Positions 1 to 5,823 of a stretch of 7,443 nt of DNA are shown here, piece after piece. The notes beneath the pieces are model-generated. The model searched no databases. It saw only the letters and a program-made list of their open reading frames with translations, and was not told where the DNA came from. The stretch spans positions 1 to 7,443 of the forward strand of contig DATJWY010000270.1 of assembly GCA_035500775.1 (NCBI GenBank), written 5' to 3'. Source of the DNA: DATJWY01 sp035500775. Lineage in GTDB: Bacteria; Pseudomonadota; Alphaproteobacteria; Acetobacterales; Acetobacteraceae. Every line of letters begins with the position of its first letter. Within the stretch, counting starts at the first letter, position 1. The position numbers were made by a program, and so were the translations under genes.

Positions 1-912
1 CTCGGCTATGCCCGCTACTGGGTGTCGGAGCACCACAACACCGCGAGCGTCGCGGGCGCCGCGCCCGAGGTGCTGCTCGGCGCGCTGGCGATGGTGACAC
101 AGCGTATCCGGCTTGGCAGCGCCGGCATCATGCTGCCGCACTACGCGGCGCTGAAGGTGGCCGAGCAATTCCGCGTGCTGGAGGCGCTGGCGCCGGGGCG
201 GATCGATCTCGGGCTCGGCCGCGCCCCCGGCTCGGACCCGCGCACCGCGCAGGCGCTCAATCCCGACGCGTCCATCGCCGCCGAGCATTTCCCGGCATTG
301 GTGCGGGACGTCATGGCCTGGGTCTCCGGCGCCCCCCTGCCGGACACCCATCCGTTCCGCGCCGTGCAGGCGCAGCCGCTCGGGCCGACCGCGCCGGAAG
401 TCTGGATCCTCGGCAGTTCCGATTACGGCGCACGGCTCGCAGCGTATTTCGGCCTCCCCTATTGCTTCGCGCATTTCTTCTCCGACGGGCGCGGTGCGGC
501 GGAAGCGCTCGCTCTCTATCGCCAGGAGTTCCGGCCAAGCCCGGCCTGGCCGGAACCGCGCGCGGCGCTCTGCGTCTGGGCACTCGCGGCGGATACGGCG
601 GCGGAGGCGCGCCGTCTCTCGGCCCCACGGGAATACTGGCGAATCATCCGTGACCGTGGGCAGTTCGTGCCGATCCCCACGCCGGAGGAAGCCGCCGCCT
701 TTCCCTATACCGAGCTGGAGCAGGCACGGATTGAGCAAATGCGGCAGACGACGATCGCCGGCACCGGGCCTGAGGTGGTGGCGCGGCTCTCGGCGCTGGC
801 GGCGGAACTCGGGGCGGAAGAAATCGCGGTCGTTACCGCGACGCACGACCCCGAATCGCGGCGCCGCTCCTATACGCTGATCGCGGAAGAAGCGGGCCTG
901 CTACGACCGTGA
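1..912 (+). CDS. LLM-class (luciferase-like) flavin-dependent monooxygenase, 5' truncated by window edge
   Basis: The reading frame is open from the first base, beginning L-G-Y-A-R-Y-W-V-S-E-H-H-N, and stops with TGA at 910-912, giving 303 visible residues. The true start lies upstream of the window. The Y-W-V-S-E-H-H-N signature, the following I-R-L-G-S-A-G-I-M-L-P-H segment and the A-P-G-R-I-D-L-G-L-G-R-A-P-G segment are typical of the bacterial luciferase-like TIM-barrel family, especially the MsnO8-type subgroup. Later come V-W-I-L-G-S-S near visible residue 136 and a C-terminal helix ending E-E-A-G-L-L-R-P. The family uses reduced flavin and oxygen to oxidise small organic substrates in the cytoplasm; the substrate here cannot be inferred. 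Family members are usually about 330 residues, so only some 30 N-terminal residues should be missing. The gene runs convergently towards the small membrane protein gene, and its stop codon lies inside a palindromic repeat. Confidence 0.9.
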   Translation, partial: LGYARYWVSEHHNTASVAGAAPEVLLGALAMVTQRIRLGSAGIMLPHYAALKVAEQFRVLEALAPGRIDLGLGRAPGSDPRTAQALNPDASIAAEHFPALVRDVMAWVSGAPLPDTHPFRAVQAQPLGPTAPEVWILGSSDYGARLAAYFGLPYCFAHFFSDGRGAAEALALYRQEFRPSPAWPEPRAALCVWALAADTAAEARRLSAPREYWRIIRDRGQFVPIPTPEEAAAFPYTELEQARIEQMRQTTIAGTGPEVVARLSALAAELGAEEIAVVTATHDPESRRRSYTLIAEEAGLLRP

Positions 913-1008
913 TCGGATCAGGTTGACTGATACGATCACAATCTAGCGCATTGTTTTCAGAGCGCGATTCACGCTTTCCGACTGTCAGCCTCAAGCGATC
1001 GCGCTCTA
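909..1008. repeat. Two tandem hairpins filling the convergent intergenic gap (REP/RIME-like palindromic element)
   Basis: Hairpin A pairs GTGATCG (909-915) with CGATCAC (933-939) and, after a G/A mismatch, ATCAG (917-921) with CTGAT (927-931), leaving loop GTTGA. Hairpin B pairs AGAGCGCGAT (959-968) perfectly with ATCGCGCTCT (998-1007) and, after a TCA bulge, CGCTT (972-976) with AAGCG (993-997). The two are joined by an AT-richer linker containing TTGTTTTC. The block lies exactly between two convergent genes and contributes to both stop codons. It could act as a bidirectional terminator or mRNA 3'-end stabiliser. That it is a multicopy interspersed element is inference from its form; only one copy is visible here. 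Confidence 0.6.
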
Positions 1009-1278
1009 CGATCGGGATGAGCCGCCGCCGAGGCGCCAGAGCTGAATGCGAAAGGCAAGCCAGGCGATCACCGCCGCCAGGATGGCGACCGGCAGCAGGA
1101 TAGAGACGAGCCACAACGCCAGCGCCGCGCCGGCCACAAGCCCCGCGAGCGCCGCGACCACCGCCGCCCCAAGGCCGATACGCGCCAGCCATGGCAAGCC
1201 ACTCCGCGGCGGCGGAGGGGGCGAGCGGAACTGACCGTCCGGGGTCATATCCAGTTCGATCGGACTGCGCTTGGTCAT
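1006..1278 (-). CDS. Small two-helix membrane protein, conserved hypothetical
   Basis: This is a 90-residue protein of unknown function. The N-terminus M-T-K-R-S-P-I-E-L-D-M-T-P-D-G is followed by a proline run (residues 20-24), then two hydrophobic helices at about residues 32-55 and 56-76, then a basic aromatic tail containing F-R-I-Q-L-W-R. The charge pattern suggests a helical hairpin in the inner membrane. The ATG at 1278 was chosen because the P-I-E-L-D-M-T-P-D-G opening looks like a conserved protein start. In-frame upstream starts (ATG at 1371, GTG at 1383) would add an arginine-rich stretch and would overlap a hairpin. No strong ribosome binding site is seen. The gene lies 226 bp downstream of fusA on the same strand and is probably separate. 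Its last codons and TAG stop run into the palindromic repeat, so the C-terminal serines may be repeat-derived. Confidence 0.65.
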   Translation of the reverse strand: MTKRSPIELDMTPDGQFRSPPPPPRSGLPWLARIGLGAAVVAALAGLVAGAALALWLVSILLPVAILAAVIAWLAFRIQLWRLGGGSSRS

Positions 1279-1378
1279 GCCGGAGAGTTGGGCGCCCACG
1301 CCGGACGCGTCAAGGCGGGACGACCGGCCCCGCGCCGTTTGCGCCCGGCGGCGGATCCTGGCCGGAGACATGGCCAAA

Positions 1379-1407
1379 CCCACGGACTCCCGGAGGAGGC
1401 CCGTGGG
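1379..1407 (-). terminator. Hairpin between fusA and the small membrane protein gene
   Basis: CCCACGG (1379-1385) pairs with CCGTGGG (1401-1407), and inside it CTCC (1387-1390) can pair with GGAG (1395-1398). Read on the minus strand the stem is followed by TTT (1378-1376). It could be a second, distal terminator for fusA transcripts. The T-tract is very short, so this is only a candidate. Confidence 0.3.
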
Positions 1408-1474
1408 GTGCGCAACCGCAAGCTGTGGGCGACGCGCCCGGGAAACCCGGCGGCCAGGACGGCCACCGAAGCGT

Positions 1475-1497
1475 CCCGGGCGGCAGCGCCGCCCGGG
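1475..1497 (-). terminator. Strong GC hairpin just downstream of fusA
   Basis: CCCGGGCGGC (1475-1484) and GCCGCCCGGG (1488-1497) form a perfect 10-bp stem with a 3-nt loop. On the minus strand it begins 8 nt after the fusA stop codon, the usual position of a terminator. No T-run follows, so it may be an atypical intrinsic terminator or a 3'-end-stabilising structure. Confidence 0.55.
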
Positions 1498-1504
1498 TTC
1501 AGCC

Positions 1505-3595
1505 TCAGGCCGACTTCGCCATGATCTCGTCCGCGATGTTCCGCGGAACCGGATCGTAGTGGTGGAACTGCATGGTGAAGGAGGCGCGCCCCTTCGTCAT
1601 GCTACGCAGGTCGGAGATGTAGCCGAACATCTCCTTCAGCGGCACATGCGCCCGCACGATCACGGTGGAGCCGGCGCTTTCCTGGCTCTGGATCATGCCG
1701 CGGCGCCGGTTCAGGTCGCCCACCACGTCGCCGACATGGTCCTGCGGCGTGGTGATCTCGACATCCATGATCGGCTCGAGGATCACCGGACCGGCCTTCT
1801 TCATGCCTTCGCGGAAGCAGGCCTTGGCGGCGATTTCGAAGGCGAGGGCCGACGAGTCGACGTCATGGTACTTGCCGTCCGTGAGCGAGTACTTGAAGTC
1901 CACCGTCGGGAAGCCGGCGAGCACGCCGGTATCGGCCTGCACCCGGATGCCCTTTTCGACGGCCGGAATGTATTCGCGGGGCACTGACCCGCCGACGACC
2001 TTGTTCTCGAAGACGATGCCCTCGTTCCGCTCCAGCGGCTCGAAGACGATCTTCACCTCGGCGTACTGGCCGGAACCGCCGCTCTGCTTCTTGTGGGTGT
2101 AGATCTCGGTATGGGCCTTGCTGATCGTCTCGCGATACGCCACCTGCGGCGCACCGATATTGCACTCGACGTTGTATTCGCGGCGCAGACGATCGACGAT
2201 GATTTCGAGATGCAACTCGCCCATGCCGGAAAGGATCGTCTGACCCGTCTCCTGGTCGGTGCGCAGCCGCAGGCTCGGATCCTCGCCGGCCAGCTTCTGC
2301 AGGCCGATCGTCATCTTCTCGACGGCTTCCTTGGTCTTCGGCTCGACCGAGATGTCGATGACCGGGACCGGGAATGCCATGCGCTCCAGCACCACCGGAT
2401 CATCGGACGAGGCCAGCGTGTCACCCGTGCCGGTATCCTTGAGGCCGACGAAGGCGGCGATGTCGCCCGCGTGCACTTCCTTGATCTCGGCGCGCTTATC
2501 GGCATGCATCTGGAACATGCGGCCGATGCGCTCACGATGCCCCTTGGTGGTGTTGAGCACCATGTCGCCGGATTTCAGCGTGCCGGCATAGACGCGGACG
2601 AAGGTCAGCGTGCCGTACTTGTCGTTGATGATCTTGAAGGCGAGGCCGGCGAAGGGCGAGGCCGGATCGGCCCTGATGACGCGGCGATTCGTGTCAGCGG
2701 TCTCTTCCTCGCCTTCCTCGGCGGCGACCTTGATGCCCGGCACGTCCACCGGCGAGGGCAGGTAGTCGAGCACGCCGTCGAGCAGCGGCTGCACGCCCTT
2801 GTTCTTGAAGGCCGTGCCGCACAGCACCGGGCGGAAGGCGCCGGAGATCGTGCCGGTCTTGATGGCGCGCTTCAGCGTCTCGACAGAGACGTCGCCCTTC
2901 TCGAAATACTCTTCCATGCCGGCGTCATCCACCGCGAGCGCGGTGTCGAGCAGCAGCTGGCGGTATTCGCGGGCCTTCTCCTCCAGATCGGCGGGAATCG
3001 GCTCGTCGTGGAACTTGGCGCCGAGTTCGCCGCCTTCCCAGATGATCGCCTTCATCTCGACCAGGTCGACCACGCCGAGGAAGTTTTCCTCCGCCCCGAT
3101 CGGGAGCTGCAGCGGCAGGGCGATGATGTCGAGCTTCTCCTTCAGCGTGTCGAACGCGCGGAAGAAGTCGGCGCCGGTACGGTCCAGCTTATTGATGAAG
3201 ATGATGCGGGGAACGTTGTAGCGGTCGGCGAGGCGCCAGTTGGTCTCGGACTGCGGCTGCACGCCGGCCACGCCCTCGATGATGAACACGGCGCCGTCGA
3301 GCACGCGCAGCGAGCGGTTCACCTCGATGTTGAAATCGATGTGGCCCGGCGTGTCGATGATATTGATCCGGTGGTTCTTCCACTCGCAGGTGACGGCGGC
3401 GGACGTGATCGTGATGCCGCGCTCGCGCTCCTGCTCCATGTAGTCGGTCGTGGTGTTGCCGTCGTGCACCTCGCCGATCTTATGGGAGACACCCGTATAG
3501 TACAGGATGCGCTCCGTCGTCGTCGTCTTGCCGGCGTCGATATGCGCCGTGATGCCGATGTTTCTAATCTTATCAAGCTGCGTGGTGCCGGACAC
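1505..3595 (-). CDS. fusA: Translation elongation factor G (EF-G)
   Basis: EF-G is a cytoplasmic GTPase that drives tRNA-mRNA translocation and, with RRF, ribosome recycling. The 696-residue product has the normal EF-G length. GTPase motifs are A-H-I-D-A-G-K-T-T (17-25), R-G-I-T-I-T (59-64), D-T-P-G-H (81-85), N-K-L-D (135-138) and C-G-T-A-F (259-263, where G-S-A or C-S-A is usual). Domain II follows from about residue 300, domain III near 405-480, domain IV with Q-S-G-G-S-G-Q-Y and Y-H-D-V-D-S-S, and domain V with R-R-R-G-M and R-S-M-T-K-G-R-A-S. The GTG at 3595 is preceded by GGAGAGG with a 5-nt spacer, and the product then begins S-G-T-T-Q-L-D-K-I-R-N-I-G-I as EF-Gs do. The frame stays open to an ATG at 3826, but that 77-residue extension is not EF-G-like. 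The gene is alone, without rpsL, rpsG or tuf, so it could be a second EF-G paralogue. Confidence 0.96.
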   Translation of the reverse strand: MSGTTQLDKIRNIGITAHIDAGKTTTTERILYYTGVSHKIGEVHDGNTTTDYMEQERERGITITSAAVTCEWKNHRINIIDTPGHIDFNIEVNRSLRVLDGAVFIIEGVAGVQPQSETNWRLADRYNVPRIIFINKLDRTGADFFRAFDTLKEKLDIIALPLQLPIGAEENFLGVVDLVEMKAIIWEGGELGAKFHDEPIPADLEEKAREYRQLLLDTALAVDDAGMEEYFEKGDVSVETLKRAIKTGTISGAFRPVLCGTAFKNKGVQPLLDGVLDYLPSPVDVPGIKVAAEEGEEETADTNRRVIRADPASPFAGLAFKIINDKYGTLTFVRVYAGTLKSGDMVLNTTKGHRERIGRMFQMHADKRAEIKEVHAGDIAAFVGLKDTGTGDTLASSDDPVVLERMAFPVPVIDISVEPKTKEAVEKMTIGLQKLAGEDPSLRLRTDQETGQTILSGMGELHLEIIVDRLRREYNVECNIGAPQVAYRETISKAHTEIYTHKKQSGGSGQYAEVKIVFEPLERNEGIVFENKVVGGSVPREYIPAVEKGIRVQADTGVLAGFPTVDFKYSLTDGKYHDVDSSALAFEIAAKACFREGMKKAGPVILEPIMDVEITTPQDHVGDVVGDLNRRRGMIQSQESAGSTVIVRAHVPLKEMFGYISDLRSMTKGRASFTMQFHHYDPVPRNIADEIMAKSA

Positions 3596-3600
3596 GGTAA

Positions 3601-3607
3601 CCTCTCC
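3601..3607 (-). promoter_or_regulatory. Ribosome binding site that fixes the fusA start
   Basis: GGAGAGG on the minus strand lies 5 nt before the GTG at 3595. It decides in favour of a GTG start over the longer in-frame ATG at 3826. Confidence 0.8.
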
Positions 3608-3615
3608 ATGCCATG

Positions 3616-3649
3616 TGGGCGCAACCGGGGCCCCTGCCCCGTGCGCCCA
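3616..3649 (-). promoter_or_regulatory. Bulged 14-bp hairpin in the fusA 5' leader
   Basis: An 8-bp stem, TGGGCGCA (3616-3623) with TGCGCCCA (3642-3649), continues after a 2-nt bulge (AC, 3624-3625) into a 6-bp stem, CGGGGC (3626-3631) with GCCCCG (3636-3641), closed by a 4-nt loop. It ends 8 nt before the fusA Shine-Dalgarno on the minus strand. The heptamer CCATGTG occurs directly on both sides (3611-3617 and 3651-3657). A role in translational control, attenuation or mRNA stability is plausible but inferred. A second, weaker bulged hairpin lies at 3681-3706 (CCGCCC with GGGCGG, plus GGA with TCC inside). Confidence 0.5.
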
Positions 3650-3742
3650 TCCATGTGCCGGCCGCCAACGCCGCGTCCCGCCGCCCGGATGCTGCTCCGA
3701 GGGCGGGGTCAGGCGCGCAGGGCCAACCGGTCGAATGTGCGG

Positions 3743-3758
3743 GGTGAGATGCGTCACC
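3743..3758. promoter_or_regulatory. CRP-like palindrome upstream of fusA
   Basis: GGTGA (3743-3747), six bases, then TCACC (3754-3758) gives GTGA-N6-TCAC, the core of the classical CRP operator. It lies about 150 bp upstream of the fusA start and about 90 bp beyond the stop of the Crp/Fnr-type gene. A palindrome of this size can occur by chance, and no convincing promoter was placed next to it. Confidence 0.25.
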
Positions 3759-3808
3759 GCGCCGCATTTTGCAAGCGGGCATTGTCGGATTGACGCGTCG
3801 GAACGGGG

Positions 3809-3843
3809 GGCGGAGGGGGCCAGCACGCGGCCGCCCCCTCCCC
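3809..3843 (-). terminator. GC-rich hairpin downstream of the Crp/Fnr gene
   Basis: GGAGGGGGC (3812-3820) pairs with GCCCCCTCC (3833-3841). After a one-base bulge (C3811), two more G-C pairs can form (3809-3810 with 3842-3843). It lies a few bases after the regulator's stop on the minus strand and before the fusA leader, so it is well placed to end the regulator transcript. There is no T-tract. Confidence 0.45.
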
Positions 3844-3849
3844 GCGGGA

Positions 3850-4590
3850 TCAGAACAGCGGCCGCCGCTCCACGGGAGCGCTGAAATCCTGGGCAAGCGT
3901 GCGCAGTCGCTGTTCATCCACCTGCCGGAGCCAGCCGCCGGAAAGCTCGAACAACTCAAGCCGGCGGAGCGCCTGCAGGGTGCGGTTGGTATGCACAAGC
4001 GACAGGCCGAGCGCATCGGCCATGTGCGCCTGGGTCACCGGCAGTTCCAGGGCGCCGTCCCGTATGAGGCTCAGCGCCTCCGCCCGGCGCCAGAGATGCA
4101 GCAGCAGCCAGGCCACGCGCTCGCTCGCGCTCCGCCGGCCGACGGAGAGCAGCGTGCTGTCGATCGTCCGTTCCTGCCAGGCGATCAGCACCGCCGTATT
4201 GAGGGCGAGGGCCGACATCGTCCTGAATAGATCCTGCCCCTGCTCCCGGCCGAACACGCAGAGCCGCAGATCGGTCAGCGCCTCGACCCCGCAATCCGGG
4301 GCGTCAAGAATACGTGAATTCACCCCCACCAAATCGCCGGGGAGAAGAAAGTTCAGGATCTGCCGCCGACCATCCAGCAGGGTTTTAAAACAAAAAGCCC
4401 ATCCAGAAAGTAACGTCGAAAATCGGCGCGCGGTCTTGCCTTCCTCAAGCACTATTCCTCCGGCGACAACGCTTTGCTCACCAACTTTACTCGCCTGAAT
4501 GCACGCAATCTCATCAGGCGTATTGGACAGGAAAGCACCGAGGAGACGCAACCGACAGGTATCACAGCGTTCCACAATCTCTACCCCCAA
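3850..4590 (-). CDS. Crp/Fnr-family transcriptional regulator
   Basis: The 246-residue product has the Crp/Fnr layout. Its N-terminus holds C9-D-T-C12. A cyclic-nucleotide-binding-type beta barrel covers about residues 30-115, with L-L-P-G-D-L-V-G at 82-89. A long dimerisation helix spans about 118-150. A C-terminal winged helix-turn-helix follows, with L-P-V-T-Q-A-H-M-A-D-A-L-G-L at 183-196 and the recognition helix S-L-V-H-T-N-R-T-L-Q-A-L. It should bind DNA as a dimer; the ligand and targets are unknown. Cysteines at 9, 12, 30, 67, 100 and 111 do not reproduce the FNR C-x2-C-x5-C pattern, so a canonical 4Fe-4S oxygen sensor is not demonstrated. An in-frame TAA lies 18 nt before the TTG at 4590, so the start is that TTG or the GTG at 4575 (241 residues); neither has a strong Shine-Dalgarno. 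The 5' third of the gene is AT-richer than the rest. Confidence 0.88.
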   Translation of the reverse strand: MGVEIVERCDTCRLRLLGAFLSNTPDEIACIQASKVGEQSVVAGGIVLEEGKTARRFSTLLSGWAFCFKTLLDGRRQILNFLLPGDLVGVNSRILDAPDCGVEALTDLRLCVFGREQGQDLFRTMSALALNTAVLIAWQERTIDSTLLSVGRRSASERVAWLLLHLWRRAEALSLIRDGALELPVTQAHMADALGLSLVHTNRTLQALRRLELFELSGGWLRQVDEQRLRTLAQDFSAPVERRPLF

Positions 4591-4999
4591 GGTGCGGAGC
4601 CTGAATTAGACGGCCGCCACCCGGGAGGAATTAACCTGTGATGGCGAGGAACTCACATTGCCGCGTATTAAGAAATGCCCGGCTTGGTTAAAATGTAGCT
4701 AACACGGCCCGGGAGCCGGGAACCGTCGCACGCGCGGCGCCCCCTGGACGGCTTATCCCACACCAGGTGCCGGACAGCCGGTGCCCCCGACCCGAAGCGC
4801 CCGCGCGCCGGTGGAGCCCCCTCCTCCCACTCCAGGCGACCGGCCGCATTGCTCCGGCCAGCCTGCGCACACTCCAATCAGAGGCGCGCGATGAAAATGC
4901 CCCATCTCCTTGATCATGCGATAAATTTGTCAGGCGACACCACCCCCGCCCGCCTGGCGCCGCTCCACCCCAGAGGCCGATACAACACACAAGGGCACG
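4591..4999. other. Divergent intergenic spacer between the regulator and DUF1345 genes
   Basis: No convincing protein-coding gene is seen in this stretch. It must hold the 5' regions of both flanking genes, but no clear -35/-10 pair could be placed. The part next to the regulator (about 4591-4700) is relatively AT-rich; the remainder is very GC-rich. It contains a 17-codon micro-ORF behind a near-perfect Shine-Dalgarno (4638-4691) and an isolated TTGATCA at 4910-4916. Longer open frames entering the spacer (for example + from 4849, - from 4877) look like GC-driven artefacts. Confidence 0.6.
4638..4691 (+). other. Possible leader micro-ORF with strong Shine-Dalgarno
   Basis: GGGAGGA (4623-4629) is followed after 8 nt by GTG (4638) and directly by an in-frame ATG (4641); the frame ends at TAA (4689-4691), giving 16-17 codons (M-A-R-N-S-H-C-R-V-L-R-N-A-R-L-G from the ATG). 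It has no run of one amino acid that would mark an attenuator peptide. It points towards the DUF1345 gene, about 310 bp downstream. It may be chance. Confidence 0.15.
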
Positions 5000-5698
5000 A
5001 TGCAGAAAAGCAATGCAATGCCGCCCCATGGCCGGGGCCCCGGGAAACCGCTGGCCCGATTCGGCCAGATCGCCTCGGCGCATCGGCACACGCTCTTCAG
5101 CGCGGCCGCGGGCCTGCTGGCCTATGCCATCCTCCCGGCCCGCGACAGCCGGCCCATCCTCGGCTGGGATATCGGGGCCCTGGTTTTTCTGATCCTCGCC
5201 GCGCGGACCTTCACCGCTCCAACCGCGCGCATGCCCGCCAATGCACGCGCCCAGGAAGAAGGCGAATGGACCATTTTCTGGCTGGTCCTCACCGGCGTCG
5301 CCGCGAGCTTCATGGCGATCCTCAACGAATTCGCCAGCAGCCGGCAAAAGGCACCACCATTGCGCGAGTTGCATATCGGCCTCGTTGTTCTGACGCTGCT
5401 TCTTTCCTGGCTCGTGACCCAGGCCGCGTTCGCTCTCCGCTATGCCCACGAATACTATACGTCCTCCGACGGCACCGGCCGGCTGGATGGCGGCCTCTCC
5501 TTCCCGGGAGACGCGGAGCCGGACTACTGGGATTTCCTGTATTTCGCCCTGGTGCTCGGCATGACATTCCAGGTGTCGGACGTGGCGATCACGTCCCGGA
5601 AGCTGCGCCGCCTCGCCGCCTTGCATGGCTTTCTGGGCTTTCTGTTCAACGCCGTGGTCATCGCCCTCACCGTTAATCTCGCGGCCGGGCTGGTCTGA
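5000..5698 (+). CDS. DUF1345 family integral membrane protein
   Basis: The 232-residue product has about six predicted membrane segments, near residues 31-46, 54-71, 90-109, 124-147, 177-195 and 206-229. The C-terminal half carries what I recognise as the DUF1345 signature: R-Y-A-H-E-Y-Y (147-153), D-Y-W-D-F-L-Y-F-A (175-183), G-M-T-F-Q-V-S-D-V-A-I-T-S-R (187-200), then L-H-G-F-L-G-F-L-F-N (208-217). The length is about normal for the family. Function is unknown; the protein should sit in the inner membrane. The ATG at 5000 follows AAGGG with a 4-nt spacer; ATG at 5018 is an alternative. The gene is divergent from the Crp/Fnr gene, which could control it, but no operator for that regulator was identified. 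It is followed on the same strand by the DUF1796 gene, with 125 bp and a possible separate promoter between them. Confidence 0.9.
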   Translation: MQKSNAMPPHGRGPGKPLARFGQIASAHRHTLFSAAAGLLAYAILPARDSRPILGWDIGALVFLILAARTFTAPTARMPANARAQEEGEWTIFWLVLTGVAASFMAILNEFASSRQKAPPLRELHIGLVVLTLLLSWLVTQAAFALRYAHEYYTSSDGTGRLDGGLSFPGDAEPDYWDFLYFALVLGMTFQVSDVAITSRKLRRLAALHGFLGFLFNAVVIALTVNLAAGLV

Positions 5699-5735
5699 TC
5701 CACCCGCGTTCCCCGCGAATCACGTGCGGCAAGAT

Positions 5736-5765
5736 TTGCCAAAAGGTTGAAAAACGGACTATTTT
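5736..5765 (+). promoter_or_regulatory. Possible sigma70-type promoter for the DUF1796 gene
   Basis: TTGCCA (5736-5741, five of six to TTGACA) is followed after 18 bp by TATTTT (5760-5765, four of six to TATAAT), in a locally AT-rich patch. If real, transcription would start near 5772. That would exclude the TTG at 5764 as the start of the following gene and favour the ATG at 5824. Confidence 0.35.
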
Positions 5766-5823
5766 GCGACGCGTCGTCACCCGGGGCCGCAAGCGCGCAA
5801 CGCAACGCTGGATCGCGAACCAG

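Noticed and set aside
2093..3793. 566-codon open frame on the plus strand opposite fusA
   Set aside because: Antisense to the well-supported EF-G gene; its D/R/H/V-rich product is typical of a GC-rich antisense shadow.
3596..3826. 77-residue N-terminal extension of EF-G from the in-frame ATG at 3826
   Set aside because: The added stretch is proline/arginine-rich and unlike any EF-G N-terminus, while GTG 3595 has an excellent Shine-Dalgarno at correct spacing.
4637..4657. TGTGA and TCACA half-sites upstream of the Crp/Fnr gene
   Set aside because: The half-sites are separated by 11 bp, not 6, so this is not a CRP-type operator; autoregulation cannot be argued from it.
4668..4877. 69-codon minus-strand frame in the divergent spacer
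   Set aside because: Composition-driven, no Shine-Dalgarno and no recognisable features.
4910..4923. TTGAT resembling an FNR/FixK half-site upstream of DUF1345
   Set aside because: The second half-site ATCAA is absent at the required 4-bp spacing.
4849..5676. 275-codon plus-strand frame overlapping DUF1345, with an attractive internal start at ATG 4891
   Set aside because: Almost all of it is out of frame with the strongly supported DUF1345 gene, and the protein is R/P/G-rich without hydrophobic or domain structure.
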